This document shows positions 19,313 to 27,313 of a stretch of DNA of 64,000 nt, piece by piece. The stretch spans positions 186,001 through 250,000 of the forward strand of contig NZ_BDCA01000006.1 of the NCBI RefSeq assembly GCF_001613265.1, read 5' to 3'. The first letter of the stretch is position 1. Each line of letters opens with the position of its first letter. The notes under the pieces were generated by a model that searched no databases, was not told the origin of the DNA, and worked only from the letters and a program-made list of their open reading frames with translations. A program made the position numbers and the translations under genes. The DNA is from Nocardia vermiculata NBRC 100427 (GTDB lineage Bacteria > Actinomycetota > Actinomycetes > Mycobacteriales > Mycobacteriaceae).

Positions 19313-20485
19313 ATGGCAAGCACCCGTGACTGGTTCGAATCGGTCGCCGAAGCACAGCGACGCGCGAAGAAGCGTGTCCCCAAGGCGGTCTATCTGGCGC
19401 TGCTGGCCGGCTCCGAAGCCGGTGCCACCCTCGACGACAATGCCGCCGCGTTCGCCGAACTCGGCCTGCGCCCGCATATCGCGGACCTGTCCCCGACTCG
19501 CGATCTCGCCACCACGGTGCTGGGACAAGAGATCTCGATGCCGGTGATCTGCTCGCCCACCGGTGTGCAGGCGGTGGACCCGGCCGGTGAGGTCGGTGTC
19601 GCCCGGGGCGCGGCGTCGTCGGGCACCGCGCTGGGACTGTCCTCGTTCGGCTCCAAGCCGATCGAGGAGGTCATCGCCGCCAACGACAAGACCTTCTACC
19701 AGATCTATTGGCTCGGCGACCGCGACAGCATGCTCGCCCGGCTCGACCGGGCCCGCACCGCCGGCGCCAAGGGCCTGATCGTCACGCTGGACTGGGTTTT
19801 CGCCAGCGCCCGCGACTGGGGCAGCCCCGCCCTGCCCGACAAAGTCGATCTGAAGACCGCGGTACGGTTCGCGCCCCAGGTCGCCACCAAACCCGGCTGG
19901 CTGCTGCGCTTCGCCCGCACCGGCAAACTGCCCGATCTCACTACCCCGAATCTGGTGGCCCGCGGCGAGCAGGGGCCGACCTTCTTCGGCGCCTACGGCG
20001 AATGGATGGGCACCCCGCCGCCGACCTGGGACGACCTGGCCTGGTTGCGGGAACAGTGGGACGGACCGTTCCTGATCAAGGGTGTCGGCCGGCCCGACGA
20101 CGCGAAGCGCGCGGTGGATATCGGGGCCAGTGCGATCTCGGTATCCAACCACGGTGGCAACAACCTCGACACCACTCCCGCTTCGATCCGGATGCTGCCC
20201 AGTGTGGTTCAGGCCGTCGACGGACAGATCGAGATCCTGCTCGACGGCGGGATCCGGCGCGGCAGTGACGTCGTCAAGGCCGTGGCCCTGGGCGCGCAGG
20301 CCGTGATGATCGGCCGTCCGTATCTGTGGGGTATGGCCGCCGCCGGTGAGCGCGGCGTGCACAACGTCCTCGAGGTACTGCGCCAGGGTATCGACTCGGC
20401 GGTCTACGGCCTCGGACATTCCTCGATCCACGACCTGTCGCCGGCCGACGTCATCGTCCCCGACGGCTTCACCCGAGGAATGTAG
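19313..20485 (+). CDS. mftD: MftD, FMN-dependent pre-mycofactocin synthase
   Basis: A 390-residue TIM-barrel flavoprotein of the lactate/mandelate dehydrogenase family. Motifs are WFESVAEAQRRAKKRVPKAV at the start, MPVICSPTGVQAVDPAGEV, FYQIYWLGDR, FLIKGVGRPDDAKRAVDIGA, ISVSNHGGNNLDTTPASI (family SNHGG, with the active His) and ILLDGGIRRGSDVVKAVALG for FMN phosphate. MftD oxidatively deaminates the AHDP intermediate to the alpha-keto amide that is the redox-active cofactor head. It follows mftC by 87 bases, longer than elsewhere in the operon, and is followed by a broken SDR instead of mftE/mftF. Confidence 0.94.
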   Translation: MASTRDWFESVAEAQRRAKKRVPKAVYLALLAGSEAGATLDDNAAAFAELGLRPHIADLSPTRDLATTVLGQEISMPVICSPTGVQAVDPAGEVGVARGAASSGTALGLSSFGSKPIEEVIAANDKTFYQIYWLGDRDSMLARLDRARTAGAKGLIVTLDWVFASARDWGSPALPDKVDLKTAVRFAPQVATKPGWLLRFARTGKLPDLTTPNLVARGEQGPTFFGAYGEWMGTPPPTWDDLAWLREQWDGPFLIKGVGRPDDAKRAVDIGASAISVSNHGGNNLDTTPASIRMLPSVVQAVDGQIEILLDGGIRRGSDVVKAVALGAQAVMIGRPYLWGMAAAGERGVHNVLEVLRQGIDSAVYGLGHSSIHDLSPADVIVPDGFTRGM

Positions 20486-20499
20486 CGACCCCCGCACCG

Positions 20500-21109
20500 G
20501 TGGCCGTCGTCACGGGCGCGGTCCGCGGTATCGGCGCGGCCACGGCGCATCAGCTCGCCACCGAGGGCTGGCGGATCGTCGCGGTCGACTCCCTCGGCCG
20601 TCTCGACGCCGCGGCCTCCATGATGACCGGCGGACAGCCGCTGTGGGAGACCACTCGCGACCCGTGGGCGCCGATGTTCGATATCGGCGCCCACGGTACG
20701 GCCGATCTCGCGCGGGCCGCCGTCCCGGCCATGCTGCGGCAGCCGGCACCCCGAACCGGACGGTTCATCGGTGTCGCCTCGGCCGCGGCCCACCACGGAC
20801 TGTGGCATCTGTCGGGCTACAGCGCGGCCGAGCACGCCGCCGTCGGTCTGATCAAGGCCCTCGCCCACGATCTGCGCGGCACCGGCAACACCGCGACCGC
20901 GGCCTCCCCCGGGTTCAACCCGCACCGCGTTGCTCAGCGAAACGGCACGCCGCTACGACCTCGGCGACGTGGCCGAGGTCGGGGGGCACCGGCTGGTGGA
21001 CCGGATCCTGGATCCCGACGAGGTCGCCGCCGTCCTCACCTGGCTGTGCTCACCGAAATCCGCCGCGATCACCGGCAGCGGCGTCCACGCCGACGGCGGT
21101 TTCCTGGGG
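20500..21109 (+). pseudogene. decayed mycofactocin-associated SDR
   Basis: It begins AVVTGAVRGIGAATAHQLAT (glycine-rich NAD motif) and WRIVAVDSL, then jumps to PLWETTRDPWAPMFDIGAHG. About 75 residues with the NAG motif, which intact SDRs of this kind have between these points, are missing. In the catalytic motif YSAAEHA the Lys of YxxxK is Glu. At 20914-20915 an extra T changes frame: removing it gives SPGSTRTALLSETARRYDL, which continues in the next frame to VLTWLCSPKSAAITGS and HADGGFLG, a normal SDR end. Deletion, lost lysine and frameshift together mean it is inactive. It follows mftD by 14 bases, where intact loci often keep a mycofactocin SDR. Confidence 0.75.
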
Positions 21110-21112
21110 TGC

Positions 21113-21472
21113 GTGCGACGCGCGCGATGCCTCCTCGCGCGCTGGGTATTTCGCCGCGCTGCCGGTAGGGCCCGCGTCGGCGCCCCGCGCGGGCGACCTC
21201 CTCATCGGCGGATGCCGGACGCATCACATGGACAGGAGCCCCCGGTTCCCGTAGCGTCGAAGCAGACATCCGGTATGGCATCGGTGCCCCTTCCCGAGTT
21301 GCAACGCACCGGATTCCCAGCCGGAGACAGGCGACGGGATCCGTTGCCACAGTGTTCCGGCACGCACGAACGTATCGCACGAATGCTCCGTCCGCGATCT
21401 CGATCCGGCCGTCCTCGCCCGTCCGCGGTGCGGTCACTGTAGGTGCCCACGCAGACTGCAGGGAAGGAACTC
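21113..21472. other. 360-base spacer before desaturase gene
   Basis: The first half is GC-rich and reads as eroded coding sequence continuing from the broken SDR. The second half is less biased and probably holds the desaturase promoter, but no convincing -10/-35 pair or inverted repeat was found. A ribosome site GGAAGG is at 21463-21468. Confidence 0.4.
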
Positions 21473-22726
21473 ATGGCTATTGCCGAGGTCGCCACGTACG
21501 CACACCTCACCGACAGCGATATCGCCGAGCTCGGCCGCGAACTCGACGCGATACGCTGCGACATCACGCGAACGCGGGGTGAGCGGGACGCCGCCTACAT
21601 CCGGCGTACGATCGTCGCTCAGCGCGCGCTCGACGTGGCGTCCCGGACGGTGATCGCACTCGGACGCGGCCGGCGCGGCTGGATGCTCGGTGTGGCGGGG
21701 CTGTCGACGGCCAAGTGCGTGGAGAACATGGAACTCGGCCACAACATCGGCCACGGCCAGTGGGACTGGATGAATGATCCCGAAATCCATTCCAGCACAT
21801 GGGAATGGGATATGGCCGCACTGTCGTCGCACTGGCGTTACGCGCACAACCACCGCCATCACGTGTACACCAATGTGCTGGGTCTGGACGACGATATCGG
21901 CTTCGGGGCGATGCGGGTGACCCGCGACCAGCCGTGGCGGTGGTACACGAGTCTGCAGCCACTGCAGAACCTGCTGCTGGCGCTGACCTTCGAGTGGGGT
22001 ATCGCACTGCACGGGCTCTGGGCCGAATACGAGCGGTCCGACGGACGCGTCGCCCGGGCCGCGCACACCAGGGCGTGCCTCGCCAAGGCGGTCCGGCAGA
22101 TCGGCAAGGACTACGTGATGTTCCCCGCGCTGACCGGCCGGCGGTGGCGGCGCACCCTGGCCGCGGCGGTCGCCGCCAACGCACTGCGCAACGTCTGGGC
22201 GCATACGGTCATCTTCTGCGGTCACTTCCCCGACGGCGCCGAAAAGTTCACCTCGGACGTGGTCGAGCAGGAGTCACGGCACGAGTGGTACCTGCGGCAG
22301 TTACTCGGCAGCGCGAACTTCGACGCGGGGCCGGTGCTGCGGGTGCTGAGCGGGAACCTGTGTTATCAGATCGAACATCACCTGTTCCCCGACCTGCCGA
22401 GCAACCGTTATGCGGAGATCGCGGTCCGCGTGCGGGCGCTGTGCGACAAGTACGACCTCCCCTACACCAGCGGTTCGCTACCGCGCCAGTATCTGCTGGC
22501 GATGCGGACCGTCCACAAACTGGCCTTACCGGACCGCTGGCTCCGCGCCGGCCCCGACGACGCTCCGGAGACGGCCTCGGAACGCAAGTTTCACACCGCC
22601 GACCTCCACGCCACCGAACGCAGCACCGGCCACTCGGAGCAATCCTCGAGACGTCGCCGTGGATTGCGTACCGCATTGCGCCGGCCCACCGGGCCGACCG
22701 CCACCACCGAAAGAGATATTTCATGA
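21473..22726 (+). CDS. membrane fatty-acid desaturase (DesA3/linoleoyl-CoA type)
   Basis: A 417-residue di-iron membrane desaturase that introduces a double bond into an acyl chain. The three histidine boxes are HNIGHGQWDWMNDPEIHS (HxxxH), HWRYAHNHRHHVYTN (HxxHH) and QIEHHLFPDLP (QxxHH). Hydrophobic segments lie between the boxes (LLLALTFEWGIALHGLW, VAANALRNVWAHTVIF). The ATG at 21473 is chosen for GGAAGG five bases upstream; an upstream GTG at 21443 lacks one. The C-terminal 45 residues are basic and low in complexity. The usual ferredoxin reductase partner is not adjacent. The stop overlaps the next start as ATGA. Confidence 0.9.
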   Translation: MAIAEVATYAHLTDSDIAELGRELDAIRCDITRTRGERDAAYIRRTIVAQRALDVASRTVIALGRGRRGWMLGVAGLSTAKCVENMELGHNIGHGQWDWMNDPEIHSSTWEWDMAALSSHWRYAHNHRHHVYTNVLGLDDDIGFGAMRVTRDQPWRWYTSLQPLQNLLLALTFEWGIALHGLWAEYERSDGRVARAAHTRACLAKAVRQIGKDYVMFPALTGRRWRRTLAAAVAANALRNVWAHTVIFCGHFPDGAEKFTSDVVEQESRHEWYLRQLLGSANFDAGPVLRVLSGNLCYQIEHHLFPDLPSNRYAEIAVRVRALCDKYDLPYTSGSLPRQYLLAMRTVHKLALPDRWLRAGPDDAPETASERKFHTADLHATERSTGHSEQSSRRRRGLRTALRRPTGPTATTERDIS

Positions 22727-22977
22727 GTAACGACGACACCGCGGGCCCACGGTTGTTCAGCCACGAGGATGCGGCCACCGACAGTGCGCCCGCCACCGCG
22801 GCCCGCACCGACCTTCGGCCCACCTTCCTTGCCCCACCGGGCGAGGCGACCCGCGCCGAGACCGACTCGCAGAGTCCGGCTCGCACGCGGGAACCGGGCC
22901 GCCGCGACGGCCGGCGGTCACCGCATGCGCGCCGACCCCGCCCTACTACTGCGCGCGGACAAGGCAGGCGGGGCTAG
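22723..22977 (+). CDS. small disordered basic protein coupled to desaturase
   Basis: 84 residues, ATG overlapping the desaturase stop by four bases. The N-terminal half is mixed (DDTAGPRLFSHEDAATDSAP) and the C-terminal half is strongly Arg/Pro-rich. I do not recognise it and see no domain. Coupling suggests that it is translated, but its composition is also what a random GC-rich frame gives, so reality is uncertain. Confidence 0.4.
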   Translation: MSNDDTAGPRLFSHEDAATDSAPATAARTDLRPTFLAPPGEATRAETDSQSPARTREPGRRDGRRSPHARRPRPTTARGQGRRG

Positions 22978-22981
22978 TTCG

Positions 22982-23746
22982 CTATTCTCCGCGCCACTGT
23001 GGCGCACGCTTCTCCGCGAAAGCACGAGCGCCTTCCTGGGCGTCGGCGGAGGTGAAGATCGGGCCCGCGATCGCGCTCTGCCGCTCGAACATTTCGTCCT
23101 GCGGCCAGTCACCGCTGTCGCGCATGATCTGCTTGGACGCACGGACGGCAAGCGGGCCGTTGGCCGCGATGGTCCGGGCCAGTTCGAGCGCCGTGTTCAG
23201 CGCGGCGCCTTCGTCGGTGAGCCGATTGACCAGACCGAAATGGTGCGCCCGTTCGGCATCGAGCAGGTCGCCGGTCAGGGCCAGTTCCAGCGCCACCGCG
23301 GGCGGTATCCGCCGTGGCAGGCGCATCAGCCCACCGGCAGCCGCCACCAGACCGCGTTTGACCTCGGGAATGCCGAATTTCGCTGCACGCGAGGCGACGA
23401 CGAGATCTGCGGCGAGCACGGCCTCGCAGCCGCCCGCGAGTGCATATCCCTCCACCGCCGCGATCAGCGGCTTGTCCGGCGGCGCCTGCACCAGGCCGAG
23501 GAATCCGCGGCCCGGAATCACCGGGGATTCACCGCGCACGAAGGCCTTCAGATCCATTCCGGCGCAGAAGGTGCCGCCGGCACCGGTGAGCACGCCGACC
23601 GAGAGATCGTCACGGGAGTCGAGCTCGGTCATCGCCGCGGCGACACCTTCGGCGACCGCGAGGTTGACGGCGTTACGAGCCGCCGGCCGGTTCAAGGTCA
23701 CCACCAGCACGCCGTCGTGCGCTTCGACCAGTACTTCGTCGCTCAT
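22982..23746 (-). CDS. enoyl-CoA hydratase/isomerase (crotonase) family
   Basis: 254 residues. Oxyanion-hole motifs are AGGTFCAGMDLKAF and EGYALAGGCEAVLAADLV. The conserved Glu of the crotonase catalytic pair appears in GIPEVKRGLVAAAGG, and LTGDLLDAERAHHFGLVN follows. The ATG at 23746 is preceded by GGAG. It would hydrate or isomerise a 2-enoyl-CoA in a beta-oxidation-like route. It is last in the minus-strand run from 27181, after a 167-base spacer (23747-23913) in which nothing was seen. Confidence 0.9.
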   Translation of the reverse strand: MSDEVLVEAHDGVLVVTLNRPAARNAVNLAVAEGVAAAMTELDSRDDLSVGVLTGAGGTFCAGMDLKAFVRGESPVIPGRGFLGLVQAPPDKPLIAAVEGYALAGGCEAVLAADLVVASRAAKFGIPEVKRGLVAAAGGLMRLPRRIPPAVALELALTGDLLDAERAHHFGLVNRLTDEGAALNTALELARTIAANGPLAVRASKQIMRDSGDWPQDEMFERQSAIAGPIFTSADAQEGARAFAEKRAPQWRGE

Positions 23747-23913
23747 CGCAGCTCCGTTCCGGCCGCGGCGGCGCATCGGGTGTCGCTACTGCCGGCCGCC
23801 GGGCCCGCATGGTTTCGTTCGACGTTCATATCCGTCCTCTGTCGCGCTCGTCGCTGCGCCCGCCACCGCGGGCAGGCGCAGTGTGATTGTGCCTGGTACT
23901 TCGACAGTCTCGC

Positions 23914-24666
23914 TCACCGTGCGGTGAGACCGCCGTCCGCCGTCACGACCGATCCGGTCATATACGAGGATTCCGCCGAGAGCAGGAACGCGATGATGCC
24001 GGCCATCTCCTCCGGTTCGGCGCGGCGGCCCAGCGGGGTGGCCGCGACCGCGTTGCTGGTCACGCCCTCGACTTCGCGGGCGCGGCGGGCCAGCGGAGTG
24101 TCCACCACTCCCGGGCACAGGCAGTTGGCGCGCACCCCACGATCGGCGTAGCCGACGGCGATCGATCGGGTCAGCCCCAGCACGCCACTCTTCGACGCGT
24201 CGTAACCGCAGGTGTTGGTGTTCGCCGAGATCAGTGACGCCACCGACCCGATGGTCACCACACTGGCGGCGTCCGCCTCCAGTAGATGGGGCAAGGCCGC
24301 CCGGACCGCCAGGAACGTCCCGTTCAGGTTGATATCGATCACCGAGTACCAGTCGTCGAGCGACATCTCGTGCGGCAGGCCGGAGCGAGCGATACCCGCG
24401 CAGGTGAGCACGCCGTCCAGTCCGCCCAGTTCCTGCGCCGCGGCACTCACCGCGGCGTCGACCGATTCCGGCCGGGTGACATCGGCTTCGAACGCTACCG
24501 TCCGGTCGACATCGGCTGCCAGGCGCTGGGCGGCGTCGACATCGCGATCGAGCACGGCTACCGCGGCGCCCTCGGCGGAGAGCCGTCGTACCGCGGCGGC
24601 ACCGATCCCGCCGGCACCACCGGTAATGAGAATCCGCCGGTCCTGTAAGCGTTGTCCGTTCGTCAT
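23914..24666 (-). CDS. SDR family oxidoreductase (3-oxoacyl-ACP reductase-like)
   Basis: 250 residues of classical SDR fold. Motifs are LITGGAGGIGAAAVRRL (NAD binding), CAGIARSG (NAG position, here CAG), GSVASL with the catalytic Ser region, YDASKSG (YxxxK), and CPGVVDTPLA. The C-terminus has SYMTGSVVTADGG. It probably oxidises a secondary alcohol. It follows the mycofactocin-type SDR by 12 bases and the two are co-transcribed. Confidence 0.9.
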   Translation of the reverse strand: MTNGQRLQDRRILITGGAGGIGAAAVRRLSAEGAAVAVLDRDVDAAQRLAADVDRTVAFEADVTRPESVDAAVSAAAQELGGLDGVLTCAGIARSGLPHEMSLDDWYSVIDINLNGTFLAVRAALPHLLEADAASVVTIGSVASLISANTNTCGYDASKSGVLGLTRSIAVGYADRGVRANCLCPGVVDTPLARRAREVEGVTSNAVAATPLGRRAEPEEMAGIIAFLLSAESSYMTGSVVTADGGLTAR

Positions 24667-24678
24667 CGTCAGTTCCTC

Positions 24679-25509
24679 TCAGCCGATCCGGCGGCCGCAG
24701 TCGACCGGGATCGAGACACCGGTGACGAAACGGGCTTCCTCGGAGGCCAGGTACAGCACCGCGTTGCTGATGTCGATCGCTTCGACCCATCCCTGCCCGA
24801 GTACGTCGCCGCCGCGGGCACGTTCCCGCAGATCCTCGGGGGTGGGGTTCTCCAGGTCCGGGCAGAAGACCCGCAGCGTGGAGTCACTGAACAGCATGTC
24901 GGTGGCGACATTGCCCGGATGCACGGCGTTCACCCGGATCTGATGCGGGCCCAGTTCGGCCGACAGCGTCTTCATCAGCCCGACGACACCGCTCTTGGAC
25001 GCGTTGTAGTGGGCGACGTTCGCGGCGCCGACCATGGTGACGACCGAGCTGGTCAGGATGACCGAGCCGCCGCGGCCGGCCGAGATCAGGTGCGGGACGG
25101 TGGCTTTCACCGTCCGCCAGACCCCGGTCATGTTGATGTCGACCATGTCCTGCCATTCGGCGTCGGTCAGATCGACCGTCGGGCGGCACCCGCACACTCC
25201 CGCATTGGCGCTCACGATATCGATACCGCCCAGGGTCTCGACCGCGTCCGCGGCCACCTGGTCGAGCCCGGCCTGGTCGCGCACATCGACCTGCCGGGCG
25301 ATCACCCGCCGGCCCAGGTCACGGACCAGTTTCTCGGTCTCCCGCAGGTCGTCCACCGTGGCCATCGGATACTCGAGCGACGCGACATCCGCGCAGGAGT
25401 CGACCGCGACGATATCGGCGCCCTCCTGCGCGAGCCGCACCGCATGTGCACGACCCTGTCCGCGTGCCGCACCGGTGATGAACGCGACCTTTCCGGCAAC
25501 CCGTCCCAT
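24679..25509 (-). CDS. mycofactocin-coupled SDR family oxidoreductase
   Basis: 276 residues. GAARGQGRAHAVRLAQEGAD and the insert VASLEYPMATVDDLRETEKL are the signature of the mycofactocin-associated SDR subfamily with non-exchangeable NAD, whose cofactor is reoxidised by mycofactocin. Further motifs are NAGVCG, YNASKSG (YxxxK), HPGNVATDML and FVTGVSIPVDCG. The presence of such an enzyme 4 kb from mftABCD supports a working cofactor route for alcohol oxidation in this region. It is preceded by the amidohydrolase gene with 20 bases between them. Confidence 0.9.
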   Translation of the reverse strand: MGRVAGKVAFITGAARGQGRAHAVRLAQEGADIVAVDSCADVASLEYPMATVDDLRETEKLVRDLGRRVIARQVDVRDQAGLDQVAADAVETLGGIDIVSANAGVCGCRPTVDLTDAEWQDMVDINMTGVWRTVKATVPHLISAGRGGSVILTSSVVTMVGAANVAHYNASKSGVVGLMKTLSAELGPHQIRVNAVHPGNVATDMLFSDSTLRVFCPDLENPTPEDLRERARGGDVLGQGWVEAIDISNAVLYLASEEARFVTGVSIPVDCGRRIG

Positions 25510-25529
25510 TTCGCCTTACCTCCGTGTTC

Positions 25530-26411
25530 TCAGTTCATGTTCAGCAGCCGGGCCGGCACCGCGCCGGCCATCAGCCGCAGCTGTCGTTCGTCGACGCCCT
25601 CGTCCCACAGGGCGTTGACATAGCCCCGCAGGCCGGCGGCCGGGTGCGGCAGGGTGTCGGTCCAGCCGTAGTCGGTGGAGACGATCGCGCGCTCCGGGCC
25701 GATCCGGCCGACAGCGCTGATCACCTGCTCGAAAGTCGAGGGTTTGCCCATACAGGTGTGCGCACAGAACTCGATGACGGCGCCCAGGTCGGCCAGCTCC
25801 ACGACCTGGTCGACGGACAGGCCCGGTCCCGCGCTCGCATGCATCGCGTGGGTCACGACCAGGTTGCCGCGGCCGCCGAAGGCACGCGCCACCGCGTAAT
25901 GCTCGTCGACGGTGATGTGCCCGGTCGCCAGTACCGCATCGTGCGCGGCGACGAGATCCATGATGTCGCGCACCTCGGGCACCATTTCACCGTCCGGATC
26001 GAGCACCGCGATCCCCTGTGACACACCGAATGCCGCTTCGATGGCGGCGGGGCGGTTCGATATCGACGACAGGGTCGGCAACCAGATCACCTGTGCGCCG
26101 GCGCGCAGCGCGGTGTCCACCGCCTGCGGGTTGAGCCCGCCCACCGGGTGGTCGCAGCACATCCCGGCGATCGAGGTCACCTCCGGAACGGCCTTGTTCG
26201 CCAGATCGGCGACGGCGGTGGAGGGAAACTCGTGTGCCTTCAGCACGATGGCCCGCATGCCGGCGGCCGCGGCCTCCTGCGCGGCCTGGATCGGATCCAC
26301 CGCGTGCGGATGCTTGGCCAGCTTTTCGACCAGCGGTTCCGGGCCGAAGTGGCAGTGCATGTCGATCGCGCCGCCGAAAAGGATGGGGGCCGAACCGGAG
26401 TCGCGTGTCAT
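25530..26411 (-). CDS. DUF6282 family amidohydrolase-fold protein
   Basis: 293 residues with the amidohydrolase barrel pattern. IDMHCHFGPE at the N-terminus gives the HxH metal pair, IVLKAHEFPSTAVADLANKA includes the Lys and His, CCDHPVGGLNP, VLATGHITVDEH and VVTHAMHAS give further metal His, and IVSTDYGWTD the metal Asp. The reaction is unknown; relatives hydrolyse C-N or C-O bonds or decarboxylate. The ATG at 26411 overlaps the stop of the upstream SDR (26408), so it belongs to the operon starting at 27181. Confidence 0.8.
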   Translation of the reverse strand: MTRDSGSAPILFGGAIDMHCHFGPEPLVEKLAKHPHAVDPIQAAQEAAAAGMRAIVLKAHEFPSTAVADLANKAVPEVTSIAGMCCDHPVGGLNPQAVDTALRAGAQVIWLPTLSSISNRPAAIEAAFGVSQGIAVLDPDGEMVPEVRDIMDLVAAHDAVLATGHITVDEHYAVARAFGGRGNLVVTHAMHASAGPGLSVDQVVELADLGAVIEFCAHTCMGKPSTFEQVISAVGRIGPERAIVSTDYGWTDTLPHPAAGLRGYVNALWDEGVDERQLRLMAGAVPARLLNMN

Positions 26412-27181
26412 TCGGCGGTGACACCTCCGTCGACCAGGATCGCCTGGCCGGTGACGTAGGAGGCATCCGAGGAGGCGAGGAATGCGACCACCGAGGCGAT
26501 CTCGTCGGCTTCGCCGTAGCGGCCCAACGGCACACTCAGCGGTTTCGACGGATTGCGGACGGTGCCGCCGGTCGGGACGATCGCCGCGGTATTGTTGCTC
26601 AGATTGGTCTTCACCGCTCCCGGGCAGACGCTGTTGACCCGGATGCCCTGCGGCGCGTACTCGACCGCCAACGTCTGGGTGAGCATCTTCACCCCGCCCT
26701 TGGACGCCCGGTACGGTGCGAGGCCGCCTTGCGTCGCGACGAACGACGAGGTCGAACCGCAGGTGACGACCGAACCACCACCGCGTCGCAGCAGCGACGG
26801 GAGCGCGGCCTGGATCGTGAAGAAGGTGCCGTTCAGGTTGATATCGAGCACGCCGCGCCAATCCTGTTCCGACAGTTCGTGACTGTCGACGCGCGCACCC
26901 GAGACGCCGGCGCCGGTGAAGACCACACCGATCTCGCCGAATTCGGCGACAACCTCGTCCACCACCACGCCCAACCGCTCCCGATCGCGCACGTCGGCGA
27001 CGTAGGACGCGGCCCGCCCGCCGGCCTCGCGGATCGCTGCGGCGGTCTGCGCGGCGGCATCGCCGTGCAGATCGATCACTGCCACGGCCGCCCCCTCCGC
27101 GGCCAGGCGCCGGGCGGATGCGGCGCCGATGCCCGATCCGCCGCCGGTCACCACCGCCGTGTGGTTGTCGAGCCTGTGCAT
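26408..27181 (-). CDS. SDR family oxidoreductase, first gene of minus-strand operon
   Basis: 257 residues. VVTGGGSGIGAASARRLAAE is the cofactor site, STSSF holds the catalytic Ser, YRASKGG is YxxxK, CPGAVKTNLSNN follows and SYVTGQAILVDGG ends the fold. In the NAG motif the sequence is TGAGVSG, a common variation. The ATG at 27181 has GGAAGG upstream. Transcription diverges from the P450 gene, and the spacer holds two copies of the regional palindrome. Confidence 0.9.
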   Translation of the reverse strand: MHRLDNHTAVVTGGGSGIGAASARRLAAEGAAVAVIDLHGDAAAQTAAAIREAGGRAASYVADVRDRERLGVVVDEVVAEFGEIGVVFTGAGVSGARVDSHELSEQDWRGVLDINLNGTFFTIQAALPSLLRRGGGSVVTCGSTSSFVATQGGLAPYRASKGGVKMLTQTLAVEYAPQGIRVNSVCPGAVKTNLSNNTAAIVPTGGTVRNPSKPLSVPLGRYGEADEIASVVAFLASSDASYVTGQAILVDGGVTAE

Positions 27182-27212
27182 GTCCGACCTTCCCTGGTTA
27201 CTCATTTATACG

Positions 27213-27228
27213 AATCATGCACATCATT
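27213..27228. promoter_or_regulatory. regional operator-like palindrome, site 1
   Basis: AATCATGCACATCATT, a match to the consensus AATNATGCGCATNATT, lies 32 bases before the start codon of the SDR and in the divergent spacer with the P450 gene. It is one of about ten sites in the 27-63 kb region. Confidence 0.55.
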
Positions 27229-27259
27229 ACCCCGGAAGTCAACGGTTGATTTGCGTCAC

Positions 27260-27275
27260 ATTCATGCTAATAATT
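27260..27275. promoter_or_regulatory. regional operator-like palindrome, site 2
   Basis: ATTCATGCTAATAATT, 47 bases from site 1 and 39 bases before the P450 start codon. The two sites lie on the same helical side within about half a turn. A dimeric regulator could control both operons from here. Confidence 0.55.
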
Positions 27276-27313
27276 CGCACTAGTATCCGTGTGATTTCGA
27301 CGAGGAGAGGCCT

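Noticed and set aside
17960..20497. 845-codon open frame antisense to mftC and mftD
   Set aside because: It mirrors the codon pattern of the mft genes, has no domain, and is Gly/Arg/Val-rich; a GC-rich shadow.
20500..21168. Intact SDR gene after mftD
   Set aside because: Frameshift, missing internal segment and YxxxE show a pseudogene.
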